Source of the DNA: Stutzerimonas zhaodongensis
Lineage (GTDB): Bacteria > Pseudomonadota > Gammaproteobacteria > Pseudomonadales > Pseudomonadaceae
Direction: 5' to 3'
Length of the DNA stretch: 64,000 nt
Assembly (NCBI RefSeq): GCF_003696365.1
Contig: NZ_RFFM01000004.1
Location: 62,001 to 126,000, forward strand
Under the pieces are notes generated by a model. The model was not told where the DNA came from, searched no databases, and worked only from the letters and a program-made list of their open reading frames with translations. Positions 45,887 to 56,407 of this stretch are shown piece by piece. Every line of letters starts with the position of its first letter. Position 1 is the first letter of the stretch. The position numbers were made by a program, and so were the translations under genes.

Positions 45887-46614
45887 TTTGCAGCGGGGCG
45901 CTTAGGTGCAGCAGGCTTACGGGGCGAAGGCTTTTTCGCCGCGCCTGGCTTTGTCGACGCCGCCGCGGCGGCCGGTTTCGCAGGCGCCGTATCGGGCTTT
46001 GTCGTCTGCGCCGTGTTCACCTCAGGCTTGGCCGCCTGAGTTTTGGTGTCGTTCTTGGCAGCAGGCCGAGCACGACCGGTAGTTGCGCCGGCTGCCCTTG
46101 CGGGTGATTTGCCCGCAACCTTCTTGCCAGCAGAGCCTGTGGATTGAGCAGCGGGCCTTGCGCTCCGAGCGGACGCTTTCTTGGCTACTGGAGCGCGAGA
46201 AGCGGCAGGCTTGGCACGCGCGGCAAGCGCTTGGGCGGCGGCCTGTTCAACCCTGGTGACGCCCTGAGCAAGCTGCATGCTCTGCTCGGCATCACGCTTC
46301 AATTCAGACAGATACGACAGCGTCTCGCTCTGCCGGCTCTGCAATACGGCAAGCATGTCGTCCAACTCGGCCAGCCGGCTGCGGGCCTTGGTCTGTGACT
46401 TGGATTTACCAGCGTTACCGGCTTCATCCAATTTGGCGCGGGCCTTGATGATCTTTTCCTGGGTCCTCCCACGCTGTTTCTCGAGCTTGGCCAGGAGCAT
46501 TTCCGCGTCCTGCTGCGCCTCGCTGCAGGCTTTCTGCAGATGCTCCACCAGACTGTTGGACAACTGCTGGAGTAGATGCAGGGGAGTAGTAACCGAGGGT
46601 TTCTTTGCGGGCAT
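45865..46614 (-). CDS. algP: AlgP, histone H1-like regulatory protein
   Basis: A 249-residue protein. The N-terminal helical part (TTPLHLLQQLSNSLVEHL, coiled coil to about residue 120) matches AlgP. The C-terminal half is a Lys/Ala/Pro-rich basic tail like eukaryotic histone H1, shown to influence algD expression in P. aeruginosa. The tail here is less regular than the KPAA repeats of P. aeruginosa AlgP and shorter. GGAGG lies seven bases before the chosen ATG. The 3' end overlaps the convergent TIGR02444 gene. Confidence 0.9.
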   Translation of the reverse strand: MPAKKPSVTTPLHLLQQLSNSLVEHLQKACSEAQQDAEMLLAKLEKQRGRTQEKIIKARAKLDEAGNAGKSKSQTKARSRLAELDDMLAVLQSRQSETLSYLSELKRDAEQSMQLAQGVTRVEQAAAQALAARAKPAASRAPVAKKASARSARPAAQSTGSAGKKVAGKSPARAAGATTGRARPAAKNDTKTQAAKPEVNTAQTTKPDTAPAKPAAAAASTKPGAAKKPSPRKPAAPKRPAANQSPATS

Positions 46615-46726
46615 AACGGCGCCTCCAGGCGGGATGAGAGCAACCTTTACTGTGCATTCAGCAGGGCTGGCCGCAGACCGCGGCAAAGCAGCGACGAGAG
46701 ACGCTGCGGTTGCCCTGGGGGATCAT

Positions 46727-47191
46727 TCAGGCGGTGGCGGCGGGCTGCTTATGTGCGGTGTGCAGCACTTCGATGAGGCAATCTTCCAACTCGAAACGCT
46801 CGTGCAATAGTTGCCCAAGACGCTTCAACTCATCAGGCAAACCGGGACTGTTCAAACAGTCACCCTTGTCACAACGATCATTGAACGCGACCGCCACTTC
46901 AGTAATGGCTTCGATCCGAGGATAGATCTGGCGGGCAAGGTCCAGGCCACGCTTGTCACCGAAGGCTTCGGCCTCATTGAGCAGCTGCTCATATATCTCG
47001 AAATGGCCGGCCGATACGTAATCAAGCAGGATTTCGCAAAATTTCTGCAAAGCGGCGCGACTTGCAGCGGCGTCGCGGACATGCAGCTCGTCGAATGCGT
47101 TGATCAGTGCATGGCGCTCTTGCAGCCAGCGATCAATCAGCAGGTGTACACCTCCCCAGCGTTCCTGGGCGTTCCGACAGCTCTCGAGCAT
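46727..47191 (-). CDS. algQ: AlgQ, Rsd-family anti-sigma70 protein
   Basis: A 154-residue all-helical protein starting [23 protein letters not shown], the Rsd/AlgQ hallmark (RWGG.H.LIDRWL). It binds region 4 of RpoD and so frees core polymerase for other sigma factors; in P. aeruginosa it affects alginate, siderophores and kinase balance. GAGG precedes the ATG. It lies 112 bases upstream of algP on the same strand. The FKBP-type gene found between them in P. aeruginosa is absent here. Confidence 0.93.
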   Translation of the reverse strand: MLESCRNAQERWGGVHLLIDRWLQERHALINAFDELHVRDAAASRAALQKFCEILLDYVSAGHFEIYEQLLNEAEAFGDKRGLDLARQIYPRIEAITEVAVAFNDRCDKGDCLNSPGLPDELKRLGQLLHERFELEDCLIEVLHTAHKQPAATA

Positions 47192-47404
47192 GATGACCTC
47201 ACTTCCCTAATCGATGATGCCTGTTGCGCCTTCCGAGACGTTTTTGTCTTGGTATATCGGCCTTGGGTGAGTGGCAGCGACTGGTAAGAAATCTACGCCG
47301 CCCGAGCAGACTAAGCTGCGGCGATCGAAGCATCAAGCAGCAGGATCAAAATCATCCGGACAGCGAGGTCAGCATTGCTTCGCGCTGGTCGATTGACCGC
47401 CAAG

Positions 47405-47428
47405 CGCAGCGATCATTCGATCGCTGCG
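47405..47428. terminator. Inverted repeat downstream of dsbB
   Basis: A perfect 10-bp stem CGCAGCGATC / GATCGCTGCG with an ATTC loop starts 12 bases past the dsbB stop, between dsbB and algQ. It has no T-run on the minus strand. The remaining 248-base gap to algQ holds nothing else clear and should contain the algQ promoter. Confidence 0.5.
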
Positions 47429-47439
47429 ACAAATAATCG

Positions 47440-47931
47440 CTAGTCGCGGCGCAGCAGCTGCCAGAAGCAGAACAAGGCCATGGCGATGAAGGCCAGCAAG
47501 GTCCACTCCGGAATGCTCATACCCAATAGCGTCCAGCTAACTTCGGCGCATTCGGCTGTGCCATGGAGGACAAGCCGGACGATGTCCTGAAACGGCAGCG
47601 CATCCATCATGTACTCGAGGCTGGGCAGGCAGCTTGGCAGCTGATCTGCCGGCATGTTCTGCAGCCAGATCTGGCGTATGGCAGTGGCGCCACCAGCGAC
47701 CGCGAACAGCAGCGCCAGTACTGAATAAGCACGGCGGCCACCCTTTTGAGGCCCATGAATGGAGGCGGCCAGACAGACCAGCCCGAAGCCAATCACGCAA
47801 ACGCGCTGAACGATGCACAATGGGCAGGGCGCCAACCCGACGACATGCTCGAGATAGAGCGCCGCGATCATCATCAGCGAGCAGCCGATGAAGGCCAGAA
47901 GGAACAGCGAACGAGGACTGGCCAGGTTCAT
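47440..47931 (-). CDS. dsbB: Disulfide bond formation protein B
   Basis: A 163-residue inner-membrane protein with four helices that reoxidises DsbA and passes electrons to quinone. The redox Cys pairs are complete: CPLC at Cys36/Cys39 and the loop Cys101 and Cys128. Pseudomonads often carry two DsbB copies (DsbB and DsbH). This locus beside algQ and hemYX is that of the DsbH-type copy in P. aeruginosa, so the symbol is a family name only. Confidence 0.92.
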   Translation of the reverse strand: MNLASPRSLFLLAFIGCSLMMIAALYLEHVVGLAPCPLCIVQRVCVIGFGLVCLAASIHGPQKGGRRAYSVLALLFAVAGGATAIRQIWLQNMPADQLPSCLPSLEYMMDALPFQDIVRLVLHGTAECAEVSWTLLGMSIPEWTLLAFIAMALFCFWQLLRRD

Positions 47932-48012
47932 GGTGACTCCGCAGACAGAGAAAGTTCGCTACGGTAGTGCTGCTCGCCATTGGCTGCAAGCCAAAGGCAT
48001 TTAAGCGCAGAG

Positions 48013-48039
48013 GAGCGGGACGCTTGTCACGTCCCGCTC
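48013..48039 (-). terminator. Hairpin at the end of hemCDXY
   Basis: A 10-bp stem GAGCGGGACG / CGTCCCGCTC with a seven-base loop lies 10 bases past the hemY stop. No T-run follows, so termination may need Rho. Confidence 0.5.
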
Positions 48040-48048
48040 AAGCGACTG

Positions 48049-49287
48049 CTAGGGATTACCGACTGTTTGCAACCCGGTCTGGCTGGTCTGACCGAGTAGC
48101 CCGAGGCCTTCCTGAAACAGGCGATTGCTGCGCTCGTTGTCACCCAGCTGCGCCAACAGGCGCGCCAGCTCGGCACAGGTTTCGGCGCGATGTTCGAAGC
48201 GCAGACTGGCTTCGAGATAATCGCGTGCCTTACCCCACAACTCATTGCGCAAGCTGAGGCGGCCCAGTGCAAGCAATAGCTCAGCATTTTCGGGGTGAGC
48301 GTTCAGCCACCCTTCCGCGTGACTTAGCTGACGCGCTGGTTCACGACCGCGAACACGGCCATAACGCTCCACCAAACGGTCATCGAACTGCTTCTTGAGC
48401 GCGGCATAAAGCACCTCTTCCGCCTTCTCCTCAGCACCCAGTCGGCTCAATCCATCGGCATATGCACGGACCAGCAAAGGCTCGTTACGCAGTTTTCCGG
48501 GCACCGTTTGCCAGCATTGGTTAAGTGCTTGCTGCGGATCCTCGGGTGTGGCGGTTGCAGCCACGCCGGCCTGCTCCACGGCAGCGGTCCAGGCGAGCAG
48601 CTCGAGTTCATCGAGTTTCGCCGGTGGTAAGACCCGATGCTTGCGCAGCTCCGGCATCAACCGGCACAAAGCCGGCCAATCTTTCAACTGTACGTAGAGT
48701 TGCTGTAACAGGGTCAGCACATGGGTGTGGCGAGGATGCTCGTTGTGCAGCGTGTTCAGCGACGCTCTAGCTTCCGCGTACTGAGCGCGATCGATCTGAA
48801 GCTGAGCCCGGGTCAAACCAACTGCCAAGCCTGCCTCCGGCTCACGCTCCTGCGCTTTACGCAGCAGCTCCTCGCTTTGCTCGTACTCCCCGAGTTCGCT
48901 AGCAGCCCGAGCAGCCCCGAGGTAGTGCACCAATGGCTGGCGATCATGCTCCGCCGCCGTCCGCAAATGGGTCAACGCATTGCTCCACTGCCCCTCGGCA
49001 AGCTCACGCAGACCTGAGCGCGAAGCCTTGGCGACGCGGCGTGCGCGGTGGCGACGCGACCAGGGGTTGACCAGTGCGCCAGAGGCATACAACAACCCAA
49101 GCACCCAGTGCACCACCATGGAGAGCAGCCAAAGACAACCAATCAGCGCCAGAAATACCCAGAAGCTCGACTCATAGCGAAAGCGGTCATAGCTGATCAG
49201 GACATATCCGGTGTCTTGATAGATGGCCCATCCGAGAAAACCAACGGCTGCCAACAGCAGGACGACGACAATGGCGAATCGCTTCAT
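48049..49287 (-). CDS. hemY: HemY-family TPR protein
   Basis: A 412-residue inner-membrane protein with two N-terminal helices (residues about 5-25 and 40-62) and a HemY_N domain, followed by TPR repeats (LVHYLGAARAASELGEYEQSEELLRKA and similar). It is named from the hem operon and is not the protoporphyrinogen oxidase of Bacillus. Its role in haem metabolism is unproven. The start overlaps the hemX stop by four bases (ATGA). Confidence 0.9.
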   Translation of the reverse strand: MKRFAIVVVLLLAAVGFLGWAIYQDTGYVLISYDRFRYESSFWVFLALIGCLWLLSMVVHWVLGLLYASGALVNPWSRRHRARRVAKASRSGLRELAEGQWSNALTHLRTAAEHDRQPLVHYLGAARAASELGEYEQSEELLRKAQEREPEAGLAVGLTRAQLQIDRAQYAEARASLNTLHNEHPRHTHVLTLLQQLYVQLKDWPALCRLMPELRKHRVLPPAKLDELELLAWTAAVEQAGVAATATPEDPQQALNQCWQTVPGKLRNEPLLVRAYADGLSRLGAEEKAEEVLYAALKKQFDDRLVERYGRVRGREPARQLSHAEGWLNAHPENAELLLALGRLSLRNELWGKARDYLEASLRFEHRAETCAELARLLAQLGDNERSNRLFQEGLGLLGQTSQTGLQTVGNP

Positions 49288-50570
49288 GTGCGCAGGTCCC
49301 CATCGGCTGTCCGCTCGGAATCAGCCTGCGGCTCCGACTCGTCGGCTGGCGCGGTGTTTTCTCCACTGTCGTCAGATTCGCGCTGGCCCTGGCTGAGCGT
49401 ACCGTTCTGAGCCGACTCGCGCTTTTGCACGTAGGTCTGCATGGCCTCTAACGCCGGCGCCAGGTCTGGCAGCGTCACCGAGACTTGACGCTCTGCCAGC
49501 TGCTCAAGGCGTTCCCGCAGCCCTCGGCTCTGACCGTTCTCTTCACTGAAGTGATCCTCGATCAAGCGAGCGGCCTGATCCAACGACTGCCGATAGATCT
49601 CCTCGTTGCTATTGAGCACGGCCCACTGAGCCTGCTCGATAGCCAGAGAGAGCGCCAGACGCACCTGTGCGAGGCTTTGCCCAGCCAGCAGAGGTTTGAC
49701 ATCTGTGCCTGCGTTGAAATCGATCCGCACGTAACGAGTCAGCTCGTTCAGCCAATGCTTCCAACGGCTTTCACCCTGCCCCTCTGACTGGCCCGGACCG
49801 TTTTCGAACTCAGGAGCCAGACCGCTCAACTGGTTAGCCTGGCCGCGCAACGCGCCCAGCTGCAGGAACAGGCCGGTGCGATCCAGTTCCGGAAGACTGC
49901 GCAGCGCTTCAAGACCTTCAAGCAATTTCTGACGAGTGCCGTAGGCGCCCGGATCGTCCTGCTTGCGCAGGATCAGGTCTGCTTCTGCGATAAGCGACTC
50001 GGCACTGTTCACGTCTTCCATCGCAGACAGGCGCAGCATCGCCATGCGCAGCAGGTGTTCAGCCTCAGCCAGACGCCACTGCTCACGGCTGGCGCCCAGC
50101 ACCTGCTCTACTCGCCCTGAAAGGCGCTGTTGATCACTTTGCAATTCCGCTAGCAGGCGTCGACGCTCCTCCAGCTGTTCGGCTGAAGGCAACTGCTCAA
50201 GACGACCAAGCCGACTGGCCATCTGCTGTGTGCGATCGCCCAGACCTCGCGACTCATCACGAGCAGCCTGAAGCGCTTGGAGCTGCTCCTGTTCCCGCTC
50301 AGCCAGCTGCTGAGTCTGCAGCACGCTGTAACCGCCAGCGGCGAGGCCTAGTAGCCCCGCTACCAAAGCGACACTGGCCAGGGCCTTGCCACCGCGATGG
50401 GGGCCAGACGCTACAGCAGGCGGCGGCTTCGGTGGATCCCTTGGCGGTTCTTTGGGACCCTTCTGGTCTTTCGCGTCTTTCGGAGATTCTTTATTGACGG
50501 GCTTTTTGGGGACGACAGGGTCGTTGCCCGTAGATTGCTGCGGTGCCTTATCGGGATCTACTTCGCTCAC
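49284..50570 (-). CDS. hemX: HemX-family uroporphyrinogen III C-methyltransferase-like protein
   Basis: A 428-residue membrane-anchored protein: a Lys/Pro-rich cytoplasmic N-terminus, a single helix near residue 75 (ALASVALVAGLLGLAAGGYSVL), a periplasmic coiled coil and a conserved domain ending before an acidic tail. It lacks the SAM methyltransferase domain, so the enzymatic name given to some HemX is not supported. The start is a GTG with an AGGATGG site inside the end of hemD, giving MSEVDPDKAPQQ. A longer frame to 50648 would overlap hemD by 62 bases. Confidence 0.88.
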   Translation of the reverse strand: MSEVDPDKAPQQSTGNDPVVPKKPVNKESPKDAKDQKGPKEPPRDPPKPPPAVASGPHRGGKALASVALVAGLLGLAAGGYSVLQTQQLAEREQEQLQALQAARDESRGLGDRTQQMASRLGRLEQLPSAEQLEERRRLLAELQSDQQRLSGRVEQVLGASREQWRLAEAEHLLRMAMLRLSAMEDVNSAESLIAEADLILRKQDDPGAYGTRQKLLEGLEALRSLPELDRTGLFLQLGALRGQANQLSGLAPEFENGPGQSEGQGESRWKHWLNELTRYVRIDFNAGTDVKPLLAGQSLAQVRLALSLAIEQAQWAVLNSNEEIYRQSLDQAARLIEDHFSEENGQSRGLRERLEQLAERQVSVTLPDLAPALEAMQTYVQKRESAQNGTLSQGQRESDDSGENTAPADESEPQADSERTADGDLRT

Positions 50571-50586
50571 GTTTCCATCCTTTGCA

Positions 50587-51357
50587 TCAGAAGGCGGGCT
50601 CGGGATACTCCCGCAGCGCCGCCAGCAAAGCCGCGGTTCCGGCACCACGGCAGTCCACTATTCTTTTGGCGCCCAATTGCGCGGCCATCTGTGCCACGCG
50701 CGGGCTAGGTACGAACAAGGGTAGCTCAACCACATCGCGCCAATCCGCCGCTGCCAGCTCGCGCAATGACATCAAACCTTGTCCACTGCTGACCACCACC
50801 GCATTCAGCCGTTCCGAGCGAAGGGTCCGCAGAAGCGTTCCGGACGGATAACCGGGAAGATAGCGCCGGTAAAGCTCCAGACTTTCCACTTCCACGCCAC
50901 GAAATCGAAGGGTCTCGGCGAGGTGCTCGCGACCGCCCTCACCGCGAAGTATCAGTACTTTTGGCTCGGGCACCTCAAGGGCCCCGGCCAATTGAGGCAA
51001 GGCCAATAATGCTTCGCTGTCGTCACCAATTGCGGGCCAACTTACATTCAATCCTCGTTGCTGAAGGATTGCGCCAGTCGCAGCGCCTACAGTGAACCAG
51101 GCTTGGTCCGGCGGTGATTGCGTCCGGTAGCGATCAAGCGCCTTAAGGGCCAATCTGGCCGCCGGTTTGCTGACCACCACTACTGCGCAATAACGATCCA
51201 GCGCCTGCAAAGTCGTACGCTGTTCAGGCTTCTCAGCCACAGGCTCTATCGCAAGCAATGGCAGGCTCGCACTCTGTATGCCGTGCTCAGCCAGCGCGGC
51301 AGCCGTCGCGACGCATTCTTCAGCAGGGCGCGTCAGCAATAGCCGCCAAGCGCTCAC
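50587..51357 (-). CDS. hemD: Uroporphyrinogen-III synthase
   Basis: A 256-residue enzyme that closes and inverts ring D of hydroxymethylbilane. HemD is poorly conserved, but [30 protein letters not shown] and [12 protein letters not shown] are typical, and the product of hemC just upstream is its substrate. The start is GTG overlapping the hemC stop (GTGA). Confidence 0.92.
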   Translation of the reverse strand: MSAWRLLLTRPAEECVATAAALAEHGIQSASLPLLAIEPVAEKPEQRTTLQALDRYCAVVVVSKPAARLALKALDRYRTQSPPDQAWFTVGAATGAILQQRGLNVSWPAIGDDSEALLALPQLAGALEVPEPKVLILRGEGGREHLAETLRFRGVEVESLELYRRYLPGYPSGTLLRTLRSERLNAVVVSSGQGLMSLRELAAADWRDVVELPLFVPSPRVAQMAAQLGAKRIVDCRGAGTAALLAALREYPEPAF

Positions 51358-52292
51358 GCCCTGCCTGCCTCGCCGTATATATCTTCAAGAATCTTGCCGG
51401 CACCTTGCTGCAGCAGTTCTTCCGCGATTCGAACACCAAGTGCTTCTGCCTCGGCTCCGGGGGCACGCCCCTCGGCGCGCAACAGCTGGGTGCCGTCTGG
51501 CTGTCCAACGAGGCCACGCAACCAGAGCTGATCGCCTTCAAGCACGGCGTAGCAGGCAATCGGAACCTGACAGCCTCCGTTGAGATGGCGGTTCAATGCC
51601 CGTTCGGCAGTTACCCGAAGCGCCGTCTCTGGATCATTCATGCATTGCAGGAGCTGATGCAGCTCGGTATCACCGGTACGACATTCGATGCCGACCGCGC
51701 CCTGCCCGCCCGCCGGCAGGCTGTCTTCGACACTGAGACTGAAGCGGATGCGTTCACCGAAGCCAAGACGGATCAAACCGGCGGCCGCGAGGATGATGGC
51801 GTCGTATTCGCCGGCATCGAGCTTGGCCAGGCGGGTATTCACATTGCCGCGCAGGAACTGGATCTTCAGATCGGGACGACGAGCCAACAGCTGCGCCTGG
51901 CGCCTCAGGCTAGAGGTGCCGACTACCGCCCCCGGAGGCAGTGCATCGAAGTTCTCGTAGTGATTGGAGACAAAGGCGTCGCGGGGGTCCTCACGCTCGC
52001 AGATGCAGTACAGACCGAGTCCTTCAGGGAACTCCATCGGCACGTCTTTCATCGAGTGCACGGCAATGTCCGCTTCGTTTTCCATCAGGGCCGTTTCCAG
52101 CTCCTTGACGAACAGACCCTTGCCGCCGATCTTGGCTAGCGGCGCATCGAGCAGCTTGTCGCCGCGACTGACCATCGGGACCAGACTTACCCTCACATCG
52201 GGGTGTGAGGCTTCCAGACGGGCCTTGACGTATTCGGCCTGCCAAAGGGCCAAGGCACTTTTGCGGGTGGCGATGCGAATTTCGCGTGACAT
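51354..52292 (-). CDS. hemC: Porphobilinogen deaminase (hydroxymethylbilane synthase)
   Basis: A 312-residue enzyme that links four porphobilinogen into hydroxymethylbilane on a dipyrromethane cofactor. The cofactor Cys is in [15 protein letters not shown] context with [14 protein letters not shown] nearby, and catalytic Asp/Arg residues are in HSMKDVP and [12 protein letters not shown] chose the ATG giving [12 protein letters not shown]. First gene of hemCDXY, separated from algR by 157 bases. Confidence 0.96.
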   Translation of the reverse strand: MSREIRIATRKSALALWQAEYVKARLEASHPDVRVSLVPMVSRGDKLLDAPLAKIGGKGLFVKELETALMENEADIAVHSMKDVPMEFPEGLGLYCICEREDPRDAFVSNHYENFDALPPGAVVGTSSLRRQAQLLARRPDLKIQFLRGNVNTRLAKLDAGEYDAIILAAAGLIRLGFGERIRFSLSVEDSLPAGGQGAVGIECRTGDTELHQLLQCMNDPETALRVTAERALNRHLNGGCQVPIACYAVLEGDQLWLRGLVGQPDGTQLLRAEGRAPGAEAEALGVRIAEELLQQGAGKILEDIYGEAGRA

Positions 52293-52449
52293 GAGCAATT
52301 CCAGACGAATGAACTGCCGGCGATGATAACAGGCCGGGCCTCGCGGCCGGGTTGGCCCGAATCAAGGAAAGACCACAACGACCAAGCCCAGCGCCCGCGG
52401 ACAGCGGGACTGGATTGGATTGGAAGTGGTCGCCAGAAGCGGGCTAAGG

Positions 52450-53196
52450 TCAGAGCGCCTGCATCAGTTTGCGCACACCGGCGACATGCCGTCGGCTGAC
52501 AGTCAGGGGTTCACCCTCCAGGCCTTTGAGAAACAGCTGGAAATGGCCAAGCGGCGTACGCTGCAAACGCTCGATACGGTCGCGGTAGACCAATGCATTG
52601 CGATGAATGCGTACGAAACGCTCACCGAATTCATCCTCCAATGCTTTCAAAGGCTCATCTAGAAGCACCTCACCGCCTTCATGTCGCAAGGTCACATACT
52701 TGTGATCGGCGATGAAATAGATCACCTGCGGCAGCGGGATCAACTCGATACCTTTGCGGGTGCGGGCGCTGATGTGGCTACGTGGCCCGGTGCCGGAGAC
52801 GGCAGCCGGCCGGGTAAGCGCAGCCAGCTGAACACGATTGGGCCGCTCGGCCTTCTTCAGGGCTTCGGCCAGATGCTCCGGACGAACCGGCTTGACCAGA
52901 TAACCGACCGCGCTGACCTGGAAGGCATCCAGAGCGAATTCGTCATGGGCCGTGCAGAAAATCACGGCAGGGGGAGCGTCACGCTCGCACAATTTGGCAG
53001 CGACCTGAAGACCATCCAGCCCTGGCATACGGATATCCAGCAACACAACATCGGGGCGCAGTTCCTCGATCAGGGACAGCGCCTCCTCGCCGTTGGAGGC
53101 GGAAGGTTCCAGGACACGATAGCCGTCAAGGTCACCTACCAGTCGGCTGAGGCGCTCGCGGGCTAGAGGTTCGTCATCGACAATCAGCACATTCAT
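52450..53196 (-). CDS. algR: AlgR, LytTR-family response regulator
   Basis: A 248-residue regulator with a receiver domain (phosphoacceptor Asp54 in LLDIRMPG, acidic pocket DDE at 7-9) and a C-terminal LytTR DNA-binding domain (IYFIADHKYVTLRHEGG, FVRIHRNALVYRDRIE). In P. aeruginosa it controls alginate, pilin assembly and cyanide genes and is linked to hemC. The ATG gives MNVLIVDDEPLAR; 20 bases separate it from algZ. Confidence 0.95.
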   Translation of the reverse strand: MNVLIVDDEPLARERLSRLVGDLDGYRVLEPSASNGEEALSLIEELRPDVVLLDIRMPGLDGLQVAAKLCERDAPPAVIFCTAHDEFALDAFQVSAVGYLVKPVRPEHLAEALKKAERPNRVQLAALTRPAAVSGTGPRSHISARTRKGIELIPLPQVIYFIADHKYVTLRHEGGEVLLDEPLKALEDEFGERFVRIHRNALVYRDRIERLQRTPLGHFQLFLKGLEGEPLTVSRRHVAGVRKLMQAL

Positions 53197-53216
53197 ATAG
53201 TTCTGGCTTCCTGCTT

Positions 53217-54275
53217 CTATGTCGCACACGGATAGCGTAGACAGGTGTAGTGACGGGCGTTACGCCGCTTCACGCTGAGACTCGCTGCGGGACCGAAAAG
53301 TGCCGTTAGTCGTGCGTCTATATTGTGCAGTGCCTGCTGAGTGCCCCGAGATGGCTGCGTTTGAGCCGTCTCATCAAACGGATTGCTGACCTCCAGTTCG
53401 AACACCCCATCGGCATAGTGCGCGGTCACGCTGACCATACCGCCTTCGATGCGCGGTTGAATACCGTGAATCAAGGCATTCTCCAACAACGGCTGCAAGG
53501 TCAGCTGTGGAATCGGCAGCTCATCCGGAACGCCATCGACTTGCCATTCGACCTGTAGTCTTTCGCCGAGCCGGTAGTGTTCGATTGCGAGGTAGCGACG
53601 CGACAGCTCCAGCTCTTCACGCCAAGGGACTAGCGTGCCAGGCCGCGCAAGGCTTGCCCGGAACAGATCGGACAGATCCAGCACGGCTTGTTCGGCCTTG
53701 CCCGGATCGGTAACCACCAGGCTGGCGATACTGTTCAGGCTGTTGAACAGGAAGTGCGGTCGAATGCGCGCCTGAAGCGACTCGATACGAGCCCTGAGCT
53801 CGGCCTGTTCCTGCCGTCGCCACTGGCTTTGCAGGTAGAAATAGCGCAGCAGCAATCCCGTCATGATCAGGCTGATGAGGGCGTGCCGAAGGTAAAGATT
53901 GACCTCCCCGACACGAGTTAGTGGCCCGCCCAGCTGGTAGATATCGGCAACGGCCGTGCACGCCAGCGTCAGCCCGACAACCATCGCGCAACATGCCAAC
54001 CCGGCAAGCCACGCAGGTAGACGCGCCAGCAGTGGTCGCAGCTGACACGTCAGCCCAGCCGACAGGAGCATCACCCACTGCACGAACAGTGACGCAAGGG
54101 CGAGCCTCATCCAATTGAAGCCCGGCTGCATCGGCTCGGCGAGCACCAGGACAAGCACCAGCAATTCGGCCAGCAGAACGAGGCCGAGCAAGGCTTCCGG
54201 CTGACAGAGTTCGGGCACGAAAAAGTCGTCGATCGGCGCTGTGGGGCGCGTACGTTTAGAGGTTTTGGTCTGCAT
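53217..54275 (-). CDS. algZ: AlgZ/FimS, membrane histidine kinase-like sensor
   Basis: A 352-residue sensor with four to five N-terminal membrane helices and a LytS-type HisKA domain: [15 protein letters not shown] with His174. The N box is present ([14 protein letters not shown]), but the usual ATP-lid G boxes are reduced, as known for AlgZ. Partner of AlgR; together they act on type IV pili and biofilm genes in P. aeruginosa, which fits the pil operon in this window. It diverges from argH over a 167-base gap. Confidence 0.93.
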   Translation of the reverse strand: MQTKTSKRTRPTAPIDDFFVPELCQPEALLGLVLLAELLVLVLVLAEPMQPGFNWMRLALASLFVQWVMLLSAGLTCQLRPLLARLPAWLAGLACCAMVVGLTLACTAVADIYQLGGPLTRVGEVNLYLRHALISLIMTGLLLRYFYLQSQWRRQEQAELRARIESLQARIRPHFLFNSLNSIASLVVTDPGKAEQAVLDLSDLFRASLARPGTLVPWREELELSRRYLAIEHYRLGERLQVEWQVDGVPDELPIPQLTLQPLLENALIHGIQPRIEGGMVSVTAHYADGVFELEVSNPFDETAQTQPSRGTQQALHNIDARLTALFGPAASLSVKRRNARHYTCLRYPCAT

Positions 54276-54442
54276 GGGGGCAGTTTCCGCGGGCGCTGTC
54301 GCTACCGCAAGAAGCCATGACTACGAGCGCACCTTCAAACTGTCGATTTGCAGCGCAGCGCACTGTTCTCAAGCGCGCCGAGGGTGCGCTTAACCCTGTT
54401 ATCATCCGCGTTTTTCCCAGTTCCGATTCAGCGAGCGCATTC

Positions 54443-55837
54443 ATGAGCACCGACAAGACCAACCAGTCCTGGGGCGGCCGCTTCAGCGAGCCCGTCGACG
54501 CCTTCGTCGCCCGATTCACCGCCTCCGTCGAGTTCGACAAGCGTCTGTACCGTCACGACATCATGGGGTCGATCGCCCATGCGACGATGCTGGAAAAGGC
54601 TGGCGTGCTGAGCGCCGACGAGCGCGAGCAGATCGTTGCCAACCTGAAAGACATTCAGGGCGAAATCGAAGCCGGCACCTTCGACTGGCGCGTCGATCTG
54701 GAAGACGTGCACATGAACATCGAAGCACGGTTGACCGACCGCATCGGCGTGACCGGCAAGAAGCTGCACACCGGACGCTCGCGCAACGACCAGGTCGCGA
54801 CTGACATCCGCCTTTGGCTGCGCGATGAAATCGACCTGATCCTCGGCGAAATCACGCGACTGCAAGAGGGCTTGCTGGGCCTGGCGGAAGCCGAAGCGGA
54901 CACCATCATGCCCGGCTTCACCCATCTGCAGACGGCCCAACCAGTCACCTTCGGCCATCACCTGCTGGCCTGGTTCGAGATGCTCAGCCGTGACTATGAG
55001 CGTCTGATCGACTGCCGCAAGCGCACCAACCGCATGCCGCTCGGTTCGGCCGCGCTGGCTGGCACCACCTACCCAATCCAGCGGGAGATCACCTGCGAAC
55101 TTCTGGGTTTCGAAGCGATTTCCGGCAACTCACTGGATGGCGTTTCCGATCGCGACTTCGCAATTGAGTTCTGTGCAGCAGCCTCGGTGGCGATGATGCA
55201 CCTGTCGCGCTTCTCCGAAGAGCTGGTGCTGTGGACCAGCGCGCAATTCCAGTTCATCGACCTGCCGGATCGTTTTTGCACCGGTTCCTCGATCATGCCG
55301 CAGAAGAAGAACCCGGACGTACCCGAGCTGGTGCGCGGTAAGACCGGCCGCGTATTCGGCGCGCTGGCAGGCCTGCTGGTGCTGATGAAGGGCCAGCCGC
55401 TGGCTTACAACAAGGACAACCAGGAGGACAAGGAGCCGCTATTCGACGCCGCCGACACCCTGCGCGACAGCCTGCGCGCCTTTGCCGACATGGTCCCCGC
55501 GATCAAGCCCAAGCGTGAAGTCATGCGCGAAGCGGCGCTGCGTGGGTTTTCCACCGCAACGGACCTGGCCGACTATCTGGTGCGCAAGGGTCTGCCCTTC
55601 CGCGATTGCCACGAGATCGTCGGTCATGCCGTGAAATACGGCGTGACAACTGGCAAGGACCTGGCCGAGATGAGCCTCGATGAGCTGCGCCATTTCAGCG
55701 ATCAGATCACTGACGACGTGTTCGCCGTGCTGACGCTCGAGGGCTCGGTGAACGCTCGTGACCACATCGGTGGCACGGCACCGAACCAGGTTCGCGCCGC
55801 CGTGCAGCGCGGCAAGAGCCTGCTGGCCACTCGGTGA
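54443..55837 (+). CDS. argH: Argininosuccinate lyase
   Basis: A 464-residue enzyme giving arginine and fumarate, last step of arginine synthesis. The fumarase-superfamily signature [16 protein letters not shown] is intact, as are the N-terminal WGGRF and [16 protein letters not shown] (catalytic His region). I chose the ATG giving [14 protein letters not shown]. The stop overlaps the GTG of the next gene (GTGA). Confidence 0.97.
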   Translation: MSTDKTNQSWGGRFSEPVDAFVARFTASVEFDKRLYRHDIMGSIAHATMLEKAGVLSADEREQIVANLKDIQGEIEAGTFDWRVDLEDVHMNIEARLTDRIGVTGKKLHTGRSRNDQVATDIRLWLRDEIDLILGEITRLQEGLLGLAEAEADTIMPGFTHLQTAQPVTFGHHLLAWFEMLSRDYERLIDCRKRTNRMPLGSAALAGTTYPIQREITCELLGFEAISGNSLDGVSDRDFAIEFCAAASVAMMHLSRFSEELVLWTSAQFQFIDLPDRFCTGSSIMPQKKNPDVPELVRGKTGRVFGALAGLLVLMKGQPLAYNKDNQEDKEPLFDAADTLRDSLRAFADMVPAIKPKREVMREAALRGFSTATDLADYLVRKGLPFRDCHEIVGHAVKYGVTTGKDLAEMSLDELRHFSDQITDDVFAVLTLEGSVNARDHIGGTAPNQVRAAVQRGKSLLATR

Positions 55838-56379
55838 TCATGCCCGGCCGACGTATTTCCGTGGTCGGCTGTTCGGGAGCCGGCAAGACCACCCTATCGC
55901 GCCGGTTGGCAGCGCAGCTCGGTTACCGCCATATCGAGCTGGATGCCCTGTATCACCAGCCCGACTGGCAAACCCTGCCCACTGAGCAGTTCCAGACTCA
56001 GGTCGCCGAAGCAATACGCGGTGATGGCTGGGTCGTGGAAGGCAACTATTCCGCAGCCCGCCCTTTGGTGCTGGAGCACGCGGATATGGTGATCTGGCTG
56101 GATGTGCCGCGACCGACCGTGATGCGTCAGGTGCTATGGCGCACCTTGCGACGGCTTTTTAGCCGTCAGGTGTTGTGGAACGGCAACCGCGAACGCTGGG
56201 CCAACCTGTTCAGCCTCAAGCCCGAACAGTCCATTCTGGTCTGGAGCTGGACGCGCCACGCCAAATACCGCCATCGCTATGGCGAAGAGATGCGCAATGC
56301 ACCGGCGCATCGCCAATACCTGCGACTGGATTCACCTCAGGCCGTCGAAGCCTTACTGGCGAGTTTGAGAAGTCGCTGA
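55834..56379 (+). CDS. Adenylate kinase-like P-loop protein
   Basis: A 181-residue P-loop NTPase with Walker [11 protein letters not shown], then [23 protein letters not shown] and an aromatic-rich segment [19 protein letters not shown]. The pattern is that of DNA topology modulation protein (FlaR-like) kinases of uncertain substrate. The GTG start overlaps the argH stop, and an ATG at 55840 would drop two residues. Translational coupling to argH is likely but a functional link is not evident. Confidence 0.8.
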   Translation: MIMPGRRISVVGCSGAGKTTLSRRLAAQLGYRHIELDALYHQPDWQTLPTEQFQTQVAEAIRGDGWVVEGNYSAARPLVLEHADMVIWLDVPRPTVMRQVLWRTLRRLFSRQVLWNGNRERWANLFSLKPEQSILVWSWTRHAKYRHRYGEEMRNAPAHRQYLRLDSPQAVEALLASLRSR

Positions 56380-56407
56380 AACCATCCACTGCCGGAGAAT
56401 GATTGTG

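Noticed and set aside
52293..52449. AlgR-binding site search between algR and hemC
   Set aside because: I looked for CCGTTCGTC-like sequence and found no convincing match by eye.
54276..54442. Promoter elements between algZ and argH
   Set aside because: A TTATCAT at 54399-54405 resembles a -10 for argH, but no -35 fits at 16-18 bases, so I did not list it.
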